Origin: Candidatus Bathyarchaeota archaeon ex4484_205
Lineage (GTDB): Archaea > Thermoproteota > EX4484-205
NCBI GenBank assembly: GCA_002255045.1
Contig: NJEE01000026.1
Span: forward strand, 1 to 34,553
Reading direction: 5' to 3'
Length of the DNA: 34,553 nucleotides
Below the pieces are notes generated by a model. It did no database searches, was not told the origin of the DNA, and worked only from the letters and a program-made list of their open reading frames with translations. A program made the position numbers and the translations under genes. Of this stretch, positions 16,449-25,174 are shown piece after piece (the stretch's first letter is position 1; every line of letters begins with the position of its first letter).

Positions 16449-17183
16449 TCACTCTTCTAGCTTTGGAGCGACATAGTAAGTGAGGAAACCTTCAGAATTT
16501 AAATTTACACCCATTTTCAGAGGCATATCCGTATCAAAACTTATTTTAACCAAATCAACAAAAGTAAGGGCACCAACTATTTTCTGCAAGCGTAGTAAAT
16601 CATAGCTCTGCCGAACATCAGGAGATATCTTAGGCTCGATTAGAGTCCCATCTTCAGCCGTAAGCTCCACCTTAATGCTGGACACATCACTTTGGGCGAG
16701 CAATATTACTTTATTCGTAGCAGTTTCGATTCTGAGAGTATCGGAAACATACCTTCCATTGTTCAATATATATTTGAGAACTTTCACAGATGTAGTAAAG
16801 ATATTGTTAAGTGTAATGTTTAGAGGGGGGGCTTCACGAGTGGCGGAGGTAAAGCGAGGTATACCAAATTCTCTCGTAAATTCACCTATAATTCTGAATT
16901 TAAGTTGATTTTCTTCTGGAATTATAGTCATCGTCTCATTAGAAGAGGCTTTTAAAAGCTTCAAGGCATCACTGACCCTAAACGTAACTTCGGTGGGTTC
17001 TACATCATATTCTGTAAACAAAGATTTTGGGAGAAAAAGATCAACCATGGAGACTTCCGCGAGATCTAAGGCTCTAAGTTTTATACCATCATTATCTACT
17101 TTCAAGGTAGCCTCTTCTACAACGACTCCTACAGCGTTAATAATATCCCGAAATAGCTTAACGTCATCAAATACAATTTTCAT
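16449..17183 (-). CDS. pcn: DNA polymerase sliding clamp PCNA
   Basis: LFRDIINAVGVVVEEATLKVDNDGIKLRALDLAEVSMVDLFLPKSLF; C-terminal MGVNLNSEGFLTYYVAPKLEE. Confidence 0.94.
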   Translation of the reverse strand: MKIVFDDVKLFRDIINAVGVVVEEATLKVDNDGIKLRALDLAEVSMVDLFLPKSLFTEYDVEPTEVTFRVSDALKLLKASSNETMTIIPEENQLKFRIIGEFTREFGIPRFTSATREAPPLNITLNNIFTTSVKVLKYILNNGRYVSDTLRIETATNKVILLAQSDVSSIKVELTAEDGTLIEPKISPDVRQSYDLLRLQKIVGALTFVDLVKISFDTDMPLKMGVNLNSEGFLTYYVAPKLEE

Positions 17184-17265
17184 ATGTCCTTACCTAATAG
17201 ATTCATTAAGATAGTAGAATATATAATTTCGTTGAGAAGTTAATTGAAAATAGGGTATAGGCATA

Positions 17266-18258
17266 TTGAACATCGTGAGGGCAGCTCAGTATCCCTTTAC
17301 AAATAGAGGGGCTCTCTATGTAGAATCATTAAATCTGACCCTCGAAGAGATAGATGAAAGATATCTAGATGCCATCAACAGAGCATACGAACGAATTATG
17401 GATGCCATCAAACTGAGGGAGATAAGGATAGGACCACAACAATTTCTGAATTACGAAACGGAGATACTCTCCTATCCTATCGCTATTTTAATAGTGGCGG
17501 CAGTAGGAGATGTGGAGCTCCGTAGAAGATATGCATATGCTGAAGCACGAGGAGCCTCTCATAGACTTTTACGAGAAGACATATCTATAGTGGAGGAGAT
17601 TTGCCAAGATCTGGGATTAAATGTTGAAATAATAGATAGGGTTGGATATGAGTTAAAGATCCCCGTTGAAAATTATTTGAAATATTCGTCTCGATTTTAT
17701 GATATCCATTGGAAACTAGTAAATAGAGTATTGTTAGGGGGATATGTGTATCTCTCTAAAAGAGAGACAGTGAGACTTCTTGAGGAAGCTATAAGGGGGA
17801 GAGTATTCCAGAAGACAGGGTTAACAGTAGATGAGGAACATCTTTCCCCCCTTTTGAGGAAGAGAATTCAGGAAGTAAAGGAGAAGTGGAGTAAGAAGAT
17901 GAAAAGAGCTAGAGTCACATATAAGGGGGAAAAACCACCCTGCATACAATATTTAATGAAGAAAATCGAGAGAGGGGAGAATCTTTCACATATGGAGAGA
18001 TTCACAATAACAACCTATTTGATTCATACAGGTAGGAGTACGGATGAAATAGTCGAGATCTATTCTAAGATGCCGGACTTTAACAGAAAGATTACAGAGT
18101 ACCAAGTTAGACATTTGAGAGGAGAAATTGGTTCTGGTATAGTCTATAAGACGCCAAGTTGTAATACCCTTAAAACGTTAGGTATATGCCCAATTAAGGA
18201 GTATTGTAAAGGAGTGAGAAATCCACTTCATTTTCATAAAGTAGAAGGTAAGGACTAA
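17266..18258 (+). CDS. priL: DNA primase large subunit PriL (TTG start)
   Basis: AAQYPFTNRGALYVESLNLTLEEI; FeS cysteine region PPCIQYLMKKI...PSCNTLKTLGICPIKEYCKGVRNPLHFH; followed by priS. Confidence 0.92.
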   Translation: MNIVRAAQYPFTNRGALYVESLNLTLEEIDERYLDAINRAYERIMDAIKLREIRIGPQQFLNYETEILSYPIAILIVAAVGDVELRRRYAYAEARGASHRLLREDISIVEEICQDLGLNVEIIDRVGYELKIPVENYLKYSSRFYDIHWKLVNRVLLGGYVYLSKRETVRLLEEAIRGRVFQKTGLTVDEEHLSPLLRKRIQEVKEKWSKKMKRARVTYKGEKPPCIQYLMKKIERGENLSHMERFTITTYLIHTGRSTDEIVEIYSKMPDFNRKITEYQVRHLRGEIGSGIVYKTPSCNTLKTLGICPIKEYCKGVRNPLHFHKVEGKD

Positions 18259-18259
18259 G

Positions 18260-19465
18260 ATGAGAATATTGACATTTAAGTTCATTAGGGACGTACTCTC
18301 GAGATATTATGAGAGGGCGGAGATAGAAGATGTGCCCAAGATAGGAATGAGGGAATTTGCATTTTTCATACCAGACTTAAAAGAGGGAGATATAGTAGAG
18401 AGACATATAAGCTTCACAGATGTGGAAGAACTTCGAAAGTACCTCATCGATAAAACACCTAGGGATGCCTACTATTCTGCTGCATATTATTTAGAGCCTA
18501 CTTTAGAAATGGACAGGAAAAATCTTGTCGAGGCAGATCTAATATTCGATATAGATGCAGATCATTTGGAAGTGGAGAAGGAGGAGATTTTTGTTTGCAC
18601 AAGATGTGGAGTGAAAGAGAGCTCTGGAGATAGGTGTGATGATTGTGGAGGAGAGTTAAGAAAAATAACTTGGATAACTCCAACCATGCTAAAAAAGGCA
18701 AGTGAAGAGACATACAAACTTGTGGAAATATTGAGTAATGATTTTGGGATACCATATAACGAATTAGAGATATACTTTAGTGGCCACAGAGGATACCATG
18801 TCAGAGTGACGACAGAGTGGGTGAGAAAAATGACTCAACCTGAGAGAAAGGAGATTGTAGACTATTTAATTTGCAGGGGGATAGATGTGGAGAGACATGG
18901 GATTAAGTTTAGGGGAGATATTTTCCAAGATCCTGGTGGAGGGTGGGGTCGAAGAATTTTTAATGGGTTGAAAAGGATAATAGAGATTGGGGAATATAGA
19001 AATTTCGATTTTCTATCAGACAATGATAAAAAAAGAATAGAAATAAATAAAGAAAGAATTTTAATGGAAATAGGTGAAAAGGGATTTTCTTTATTGAGAA
19101 AATGTTTAGATAGAGGGAAATTTATGAAGATAATAGAGAAATCTATCGAAGTATCTCGGGTACATTTGGATCCTGTGGTGACACAAGATATGCATAGATT
19201 ATTCAGGCTACCTGGAAGTGTACATGGGAAAATAGGTCTCATTAAAGTTAGAGTGAAGGATGTAGATGAGCTTAGGAGTTTTGATCCTTTCGAATGGGCA
19301 CTTCTTCCATTTAGAGAGGAAGGAAAGTTTAGAGTGTATTATTCTCCTAGGTTTAATGCAGGAGGGGATACTTATGGGCCGTATCAAAATGAGGTTGTCA
19401 GTTTACCCATTTGTGTAGGGACTATTCTGGTATTTAAGGGATTGGCAGAGGTAGAGAGAAAATGA
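18260..19465 (+). CDS. priS: DNA primase catalytic small subunit PriS
   Basis: LIFDIDADHLE catalytic acidic motif, zinc CTRCGVKESSGDRCDDCGG, SGHRGYHVRV, DMHRLFRLPGSVHGKIGL. Confidence 0.95.
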   Translation: MRILTFKFIRDVLSRYYERAEIEDVPKIGMREFAFFIPDLKEGDIVERHISFTDVEELRKYLIDKTPRDAYYSAAYYLEPTLEMDRKNLVEADLIFDIDADHLEVEKEEIFVCTRCGVKESSGDRCDDCGGELRKITWITPTMLKKASEETYKLVEILSNDFGIPYNELEIYFSGHRGYHVRVTTEWVRKMTQPERKEIVDYLICRGIDVERHGIKFRGDIFQDPGGGWGRRIFNGLKRIIEIGEYRNFDFLSDNDKKRIEINKERILMEIGEKGFSLLRKCLDRGKFMKIIEKSIEVSRVHLDPVVTQDMHRLFRLPGSVHGKIGLIKVRVKDVDELRSFDPFEWALLPFREEGKFRVYYSPRFNAGGDTYGPYQNEVVSLPICVGTILVFKGLAEVERK

Positions 19466-20037
19466 ATAAACAAAGAGATCTATATAAAGAAATAATCGAG
19501 TTATGGAGAAAGGAAATAGAAACTTCTGAAGTAGTTGAAATACCGGAAGGTTTCCTAAAAAATTTATCTGAATACATGCTTCATGAACGGAGAAGCAATT
19601 CATTAAGAGAGAGACAGAACATTGCTACTATATTGAAGGAAAAGGAATTAGAAATTGTGAGTATGATCCTTAAAGATCTATTTGAAATTAGAGAGGAGAA
19701 AATACGATACTATTTTCTTATGAAGAAAGAGAAGATATCCTTAGAGAGTTCCGATGATTACTTCCTACTTGATAAGATCCATGAAACCATTCAGGAACTT
19801 TCTAGAAGTATAGAGAATATACTTCACGGATCCTTTGTAAAAGAGGAAAAGTTGTTGAAAAGGATTAGAAGGATAGGTATAGTTAAAAAGGAAATCCCGA
19901 AATATGTAGATGGAGATGGAAGAGCATATGGCCCATTTAAAGTGGGGGATATTGTAAGTCTGCCACAGCGTGAGTTCGCCATTCTTATGTCTCAAGGGTA
20001 TTTAGAGGAAATAAAAATATACAAATGGTTGAAGTAA
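19462..20037 (+). CDS. GINS complex subunit (Gins51/Gins15-like)
   Basis: Helical A domain with LRERQNIATILKEKELEIVSMI and C-terminal B domain VKKEIPKYVDGDGRAYGPFKVGDIVSLPQREFAILMSQGYLEEI; located between priS and rpl44e. Confidence 0.85.
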   Translation: MNKQRDLYKEIIELWRKEIETSEVVEIPEGFLKNLSEYMLHERRSNSLRERQNIATILKEKELEIVSMILKDLFEIREEKIRYYFLMKKEKISLESSDDYFLLDKIHETIQELSRSIENILHGSFVKEEKLLKRIRRIGIVKKEIPKYVDGDGRAYGPFKVGDIVSLPQREFAILMSQGYLEEIKIYKWLK

Positions 20038-20157
20038 GTATATAAGTCTCCCAAGGAGGAAGAAAAAATAATGAAAGTACCAAAGAGTATAAGTTGAAGT
20101 AAGTATATAAGTCTCCCAAGGAGGAAGAAAAAATAATGAAAGTACCAAAGAGTATAA
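20028..20157 (+). repeat. Perfect tandem duplication, 2 x 65 bp
   Basis: Unit gttgaagtaagtatataagtctcccaaggaggaagaaaaaataatgaaagtaccaaagagtataa at 20028-20092 and again at 20093-20157 with no mismatch. Confidence 0.97.
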
Positions 20158-20420
20158 CCACATACTGCCCACGTTGCAATACACATACTGAACATGAGGT
20201 GAGCCTGTATAAACCAGGAAAAAGAAGGAAACTTGCTGCAGGGGAAAGACACCATGAGAGGGTAGATAAACATGGATATGGAGGATCTAAGGCACCTATA
20301 CAACGCCAGAAAGTTAAGACTACTAAAAAGCAGACTCTCAAATTGAGGTGTAAAAAATGCGGGTATATTTTAACTAGAAAGGGAATGAGACTGAAGAAAA
20401 TTGAGGTAGTGGAGAGGTAA
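20136..20420 (+). CDS. rpl44e: 50S ribosomal protein L44e
   Basis: MKVPKSITTYCPRCNTHTEHEVSLYKPGKRRKLAAGERHHERVDKHGYGGSKAPIQRQKVKTTKKQTLKLRCKKCGY. Confidence 0.96.
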   Translation: MKVPKSITTYCPRCNTHTEHEVSLYKPGKRRKLAAGERHHERVDKHGYGGSKAPIQRQKVKTTKKQTLKLRCKKCGYILTRKGMRLKKIEVVER

Positions 20421-20427
20421 GAAAGAA

Positions 20428-20628
20428 ATGGAACTCGTATGGAGGAAGCTCATACCACAGCCTCGGAGTAAATTCTATGAAGTAGAGTGCCCGGAATGCG
20501 GGAGCACGATGAGTATTTTTAGTCATGCTGCAACTATAATAAGATGTGAGGTGTGTGGAAAAATTATGGCAGAACCTACTGGAGGAAAAGCCAAAATATA
20601 TGGAAAAATCATAAGAACATTAGAGTGA
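20428..20628 (+). CDS. rps27e: 30S ribosomal protein S27e
   Basis: CPECGSTMSIFSHAATIIRCEVCGKIMAEPTGGKAKI. Confidence 0.96.
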   Translation: MELVWRKLIPQPRSKFYEVECPECGSTMSIFSHAATIIRCEVCGKIMAEPTGGKAKIYGKIIRTLE

Positions 20629-20634
20629 AAATAA

Positions 20635-21408
20635 ATGGATAAAAAAATAGAAGTTGACACCTTAACAGTTGCAAAAATAAGAAGAATAAGCACATTTGGA
20701 CTTGAAGTTTATTTCCCTGAATATGATGCAGAGGGGTTTATTCACATTAGCGAGATCCCTAGGAAATATGAAAGAAAATTAGATGAAAGATTTGTAGTAG
20801 GACAAATTTTGGCTGTTAGAATAATTAGCGTAGAAAAAGGTGAGATCTTTGCATCCATCAAGAGAGTAGAGAGGAATGAGGGAAAAAGAAAGCTCAGGGA
20901 ATGGAAAGAGGAGGAAAGGGCGAAAGAAATCATCAAGATGGGAATAAAAAACATTGGGAGAATTCCTGTAAGCGAGATTGACAACATCGAGCTAGAGGCT
21001 TTAAAAAGGTATGGAAGTATGGCTAAAATGCTTGAAAATGCACTTGAGAAGGGAGCAGAAATATTGACCAAGATAGGTATAGGTGAAGAAACAGCACTTG
21101 AGATATACAGAATAGCGAAGAGAAAAATCAAGAAAAAAGAGAAGGAAGTGAAGGCGATTCTGGAGATAACACTTTATCAGCCAAAGGGAGTAGAGGAGAT
21201 CAGAAGGATAATTCTGAAGGGAATGGAAAGAATAAAGAGGAAGGGATATAGAGGTGAGGCAGTCACTATAGGTGCGCCACGATACTTAATAAGAGTAAAG
21301 GGAGGAAAGATAAAAGAACTAAATAACTTACTGGAGAAAACTATAAGCTACATAGAGAGAGAGGTAAATGGATTAGGTGGCGTGTTTAAATTAGTTGAGA
21401 AGAGTTAA
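20635..21408 (+). CDS. Translation initiation factor 2 subunit alpha
   Basis: S1 domain FGLEVYFPEYDAEGFIHISEIPRKYERKLDERFVVGQILAVRI...; RYLIRVKGGKIKELNNLLEKTISYIEREV; follows rpl44e and rps27e. Confidence 0.94.
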   Translation: MDKKIEVDTLTVAKIRRISTFGLEVYFPEYDAEGFIHISEIPRKYERKLDERFVVGQILAVRIISVEKGEIFASIKRVERNEGKRKLREWKEEERAKEIIKMGIKNIGRIPVSEIDNIELEALKRYGSMAKMLENALEKGAEILTKIGIGEETALEIYRIAKRKIKKKEKEVKAILEITLYQPKGVEEIRRIILKGMERIKRKGYRGEAVTIGAPRYLIRVKGGKIKELNNLLEKTISYIEREVNGLGGVFKLVEKS

Positions 21409-21565
21409 ATCTCTTTTTAATAAAAAAGCTTTTGATCTTTAATTCTAGATAGGGGTCGTCAGGAGATAGTTTGGGAGGGTTAATTTCAATAGTGTGGGAG
21501 AGGCATATTGGACATTTATACATTAGGGTGTATTCATTGCACCGTTTACAGAAACGTAAGCGCAA
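21386..21565 (-). CDS. nop10: H/ACA RNP protein Nop10 (inverted, TTG start; absent from the ORF track)
   Basis: Reverse-strand translation MRLRFCKRCNEYTLMYKCPICLSHTIEINPPKLSPDDPYLELKIKSFFIKKRFNSSQLI: CxxC...YTL...CPxC...PPKxSPxDPY is the Nop10 signature. 59 aa, below the ORF-track cutoff. Confidence 0.9.
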   Translation of the reverse strand: MRLRFCKRCNEYTLMYKCPICLSHTIEINPPKLSPDDPYLELKIKSFFIKKRFNSSQLI

Positions 21566-21626
21566 GTCTAACAGAGAGTTTCGGGAGAGGAATATTAAAA
21601 AGTTAATGGCAATATTTAATTAGAGA

Positions 21627-22418
21627 ATGCTTGAAGGTCGTTTGTTTAAATCTAAAACTAAAATTTGGCTTGATGAGGAAGCCTCTTTCACAAGACCATG
21701 GCTTATTCTGGGTTTTCCAGGATTGGGAAGAATTGGCAGGATATGTGCGAAATTTCTTATTAAGAAATATAATATGAGAATGAGAGGTTTTATTATTTCA
21801 CCCCATTTCAGCAGTCAAGTGATCATAACTAAAGATGGATTACCTAGACTCATGAGAGCAGAGATCTATCACACAACCATTGGAGGAAGAGAAATAGTTA
21901 TCTTGACAGGTGATGAACACTATGAAAATATCGAGGAGGAATATGAGCTGGCTTCTAGAATATTGGATATATTCCTTAAGTTTGGATTAGAGATGGTGAT
22001 AACTGTTGGAGGTCATATCTCAGACAGAAAAGAGAAGAAGGTCATAACTTTTGCAACAGATAAAGAGACCTTACAATATGCACTAGCAGCAGGTGCAGAG
22101 AGAGCGCCTGAGGGCACACCAGTAATTGGAATCTCAGGAGTGATGGTCAACCTAAGTAAGGAGAGAGGAATTCCAGCTATTTGCTTATTGGGAGAGACAA
22201 ATGGAGTGTATCCGGATGTGGAGGCTTCAGACAGAGTATTGGAGGTACTACATAAGATCCTAAATGTAAAATACGAGAGGGGAATCATTGAGGAAGAAAA
22301 GAGAAAGATTGGGGAAATCGTAAGAAAGTTTGAGAAAGAATATGAGAAAATTATAGAAAATAAAAGGGTGAAGGAAGGTTTAGGAAGGGAGAGAAGAGGA
22401 ATAGACTATGTGAGTTAA
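21627..22418 (+). CDS. PAC2 family protein (proteasome assembly chaperone-like)
   Basis: RPWLILGFPGLGRIGRICAKFLI; TVGGHISDRKEKKVITFATDKE; GTPVIGISGVMVNLSKERGIPAICLLGETNGVYPDVEASDRVLEVL; conserved position next to aIF2-alpha/nop10. Confidence 0.9.
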   Translation: MLEGRLFKSKTKIWLDEEASFTRPWLILGFPGLGRIGRICAKFLIKKYNMRMRGFIISPHFSSQVIITKDGLPRLMRAEIYHTTIGGREIVILTGDEHYENIEEEYELASRILDIFLKFGLEMVITVGGHISDRKEKKVITFATDKETLQYALAAGAERAPEGTPVIGISGVMVNLSKERGIPAICLLGETNGVYPDVEASDRVLEVLHKILNVKYERGIIEEEKRKIGEIVRKFEKEYEKIIENKRVKEGLGRERRGIDYVS

Positions 22419-22420
22419 AC

Positions 22421-25062
22421 TCATGGAGAGATAGGTTTGGTGATAGGATAGAAGGAGAGTTGGGAGCAAGATACTGAGGCAGTTGCAGGCTTTATTATCT
22501 CATTTGGAGAGTTCTCTGCCTCAACATATATTGCAAATTGTAGATCACCACTCACGTCTTTTCGATCTATTTGATATACGTCTATAGGTTGACCATTTAG
22601 CAAGTGGAGTATAACAATATTATCATTCTTTTCCCTGATTTCAAAGGTATGTAAACCTATGGTAGCAGGGATACTTAGAATGTTTTTATCTAGGAATTTG
22701 AATAATATGGAGGCTGAGGCATTTAGAGGACCCCCCTCTTTTGCAGCACCCATCTCCACGAAGACAGAGGTTATATTGACCGAGACACCCCAATTATCAC
22801 CTATATAATGGGTGATATAGGGAAGAGAAGAGTTGGTATTGTAAGATATGTTAGATCGGGAGGAAGATGTAGAAATTTGGAACGGACCATATGTTACATT
22901 ATAATTCACTTTACAGATTACTACCATTGGAATATTGTAGGCGATATAATCATTTAATGAGTCAAACCAGATTTTTCCGGATGAACGCCATACGATCGTG
23001 AAGTGGTTGCCTAGTGAAACTAGGTTTTTTACTTGTGGATAATTATTTCCAAAGACTCCCTCGATCATAATACGTGTGAGAAGAGTATCTCTACGTGGAA
23101 GCCAACGTACAACTCGTTGGTAATTTTGACGACCACCCCATCTGTCATAGACACCTAAGTTTACAAGTTCTGTGAAAAGATTCTTATCCCCAAATCTCTG
23201 TAAAGTTAGATTATGATATATATTCTCACCAGCTATTGGGATGTTATATCCTATTTCAGCCATCCATATCCATTTGACTTCTTCTCCACCCCATGCACCT
23301 ATATCCCATCCAATTGGTGAGAACACAAGAATATAAGACACGTTATATTTCTTTAGAAGAGGTAAAGCAAGAGTATCATTACCCATAAAGATTCTACCAA
23401 TTACAGCTATTTGGGTGCTATTTATTGTCGCATTATCTGCGAGTGAAGGACGGTCCCCTACGCCAGTTATCCAATAACCATAGTCCCACCAAGATAATAT
23501 AACAGAGCCGGGAGGGGTATTATCTCTCAACCAACCCAATGCCTCCAGCCAATCAGGGGCATATGTCTGATAAAGGGATGCTCCTGCAATGGAGACAGGG
23601 GTACCAATTCTCGGCTTAGCTAGGGAGATAGAGATGTAAGAGAAGGAGAGGATGAGGAGAACGATGGATACTACAATGTAGGTAGAATATTTTTCTGACT
23701 TCTCAGTGGGGAGTCTTCTTTTCTTCTTTATGCGTATCTTTGGCTTATAGGAGAGCACAGACTTCGCCAATGAAATTAATTCATGGATCCCCTGTGCACC
23801 CAGAATAGCAACAAAGGGAGCAAGAATAAGACCAATTCTAACCATCGTAGATGCGAAATAGATAGAGAGTAAAAAGCCTAGAGTGACAGTTATTTTCCCT
23901 TCATCTGGATGAAGAAAATTCAGGAAGCTTGCCAATAGGCCTAAAAGCAGAAGAAAACCGTGATCTTGAAACAGGGAGAACCATGTGGATACCTTGTGTT
24001 CTGCAACAGACTCCACAATCGGAATATAGAGACGTGAGGCAGGATTCAATATGGCGTATAATTTCTTTATCAGACCACCAAAGAGACCAGTATAAATTGA
24101 CAGATAGGCAAACAGAAGAAGAATGGGAATTATTGAAAGTAAGATAAATTCACGTCTTATTCTTAATCTGTTTAATATAGATGTTTTTTGAGTTAGGATG
24201 AAATCCAGAGATAGGTATATGGAGAGAACTAGAACTGGGATGAAAGTGACTGATGTCACCATAGAGAGACCCGGACGAGGAACTGAGAGCCCTATTAAAG
24301 TACCAAGAGACATCGTGATGATATAAGAAACTGTTAAGTTTCTATAATTCCCGTGAAGGATAATTAGGAGTATAGATGTGGCTGTAAATAGGGCTATATC
24401 AAAAATATAGGCAGTCCAAGAGATAGCGAGGTAACCATATGTTAGACCAGCCAGAATACTGAAAATAATGGAGGAACGGAGAGATGACTCTTTATTTATA
24501 GCTTTGATGAAAAAAAGGGTTGAAAGAACTATAAGAAAAACCCCTATTGTTTCATGTTTGAAAAACCCAAAATATGTTCTTTCAATGTGGCCACCACTTA
24601 GGGCCAGAAAGAGAGAAATGCAGTAATGAGATAAACAGAAAGTACCGTTATCATACCAGCAACTGGGGGAAAATGAATTGTTACATCCAGTAGGGAGGTC
24701 TTAACGCCAATTATGTTTAGGAGTTGGTAAATTACTGCTGCGGTTAGAGGCAGACCAGGCGGAGAGGAGGCAGCAGCATCACGGCCATAGGGATACCAGC
24801 TCATGGTATCATGCCAATTAAAAAAAGCAAAGAGACCATTATTTGCTATATATTCAGCACATCTATAGTGCCAATAGGGGTCGAATTCAGAGAGATAAAC
24901 ACCCCATCTGAAAGAAACCATTCGAACTACTAGGGCAATCAATAATGTGAGGATGAGGGCAAAATAGTGTAAGATATTCTGCCTTGAAAGATTTAAGGGA
25001 AGAATATTAGTTACACGTGTCAATATATATGATGGCTCGAGATATTTCTTTAGTTTAACCAA
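22421..25062 (-). pseudogene. aglB: Dolichyl/archaeol-phosphate oligosaccharyltransferase AglB/STT3 with one apparent frameshift near 24600-24620
   Basis: N-terminal ORF 24598..25062 (LSEFDPYWHYRCAEYI, SWYPYGRD) stops at ...TAFLSFWP*. The next frame continues FLALSGGHIERTYFGFFKHETIG... without a stop into the 22421..24313 ORF, which contains ILSWWDYGYWITGVGDRPSLADNATIN (WWDYG catalytic motif). Functional status unknown. Confidence 0.88.
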
Positions 25063-25174
25063 GCTTAGTTTGGTTTAGCATCACAATTATATTAAAACTT
25101 TATTCCCCCTTATCTAGAGGAGCCTTAATAAGATTTTATATAATGGATTTCAGGATGAATGTAAAGGTAATATT

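Noticed and set aside
19985-20341. Three overlapping minus-strand ORFs (118, 103 and 60 aa) with repeated LYSLVLSLFFLPPWETYILTST peptides
   Set aside because: Antisense to gins/rpl44e; the internal peptide repeat is simply the 65-bp DNA duplication read on the other strand.
24470-24540. A second frameshift in aglB at the poly-T run (CCC-TTTTTTT-CATC on the minus strand)
   Set aside because: On recounting, the run has 7 T and the frame (STLFFIKAINKESSLRSS) continues without interruption, so only one frameshift is supported.
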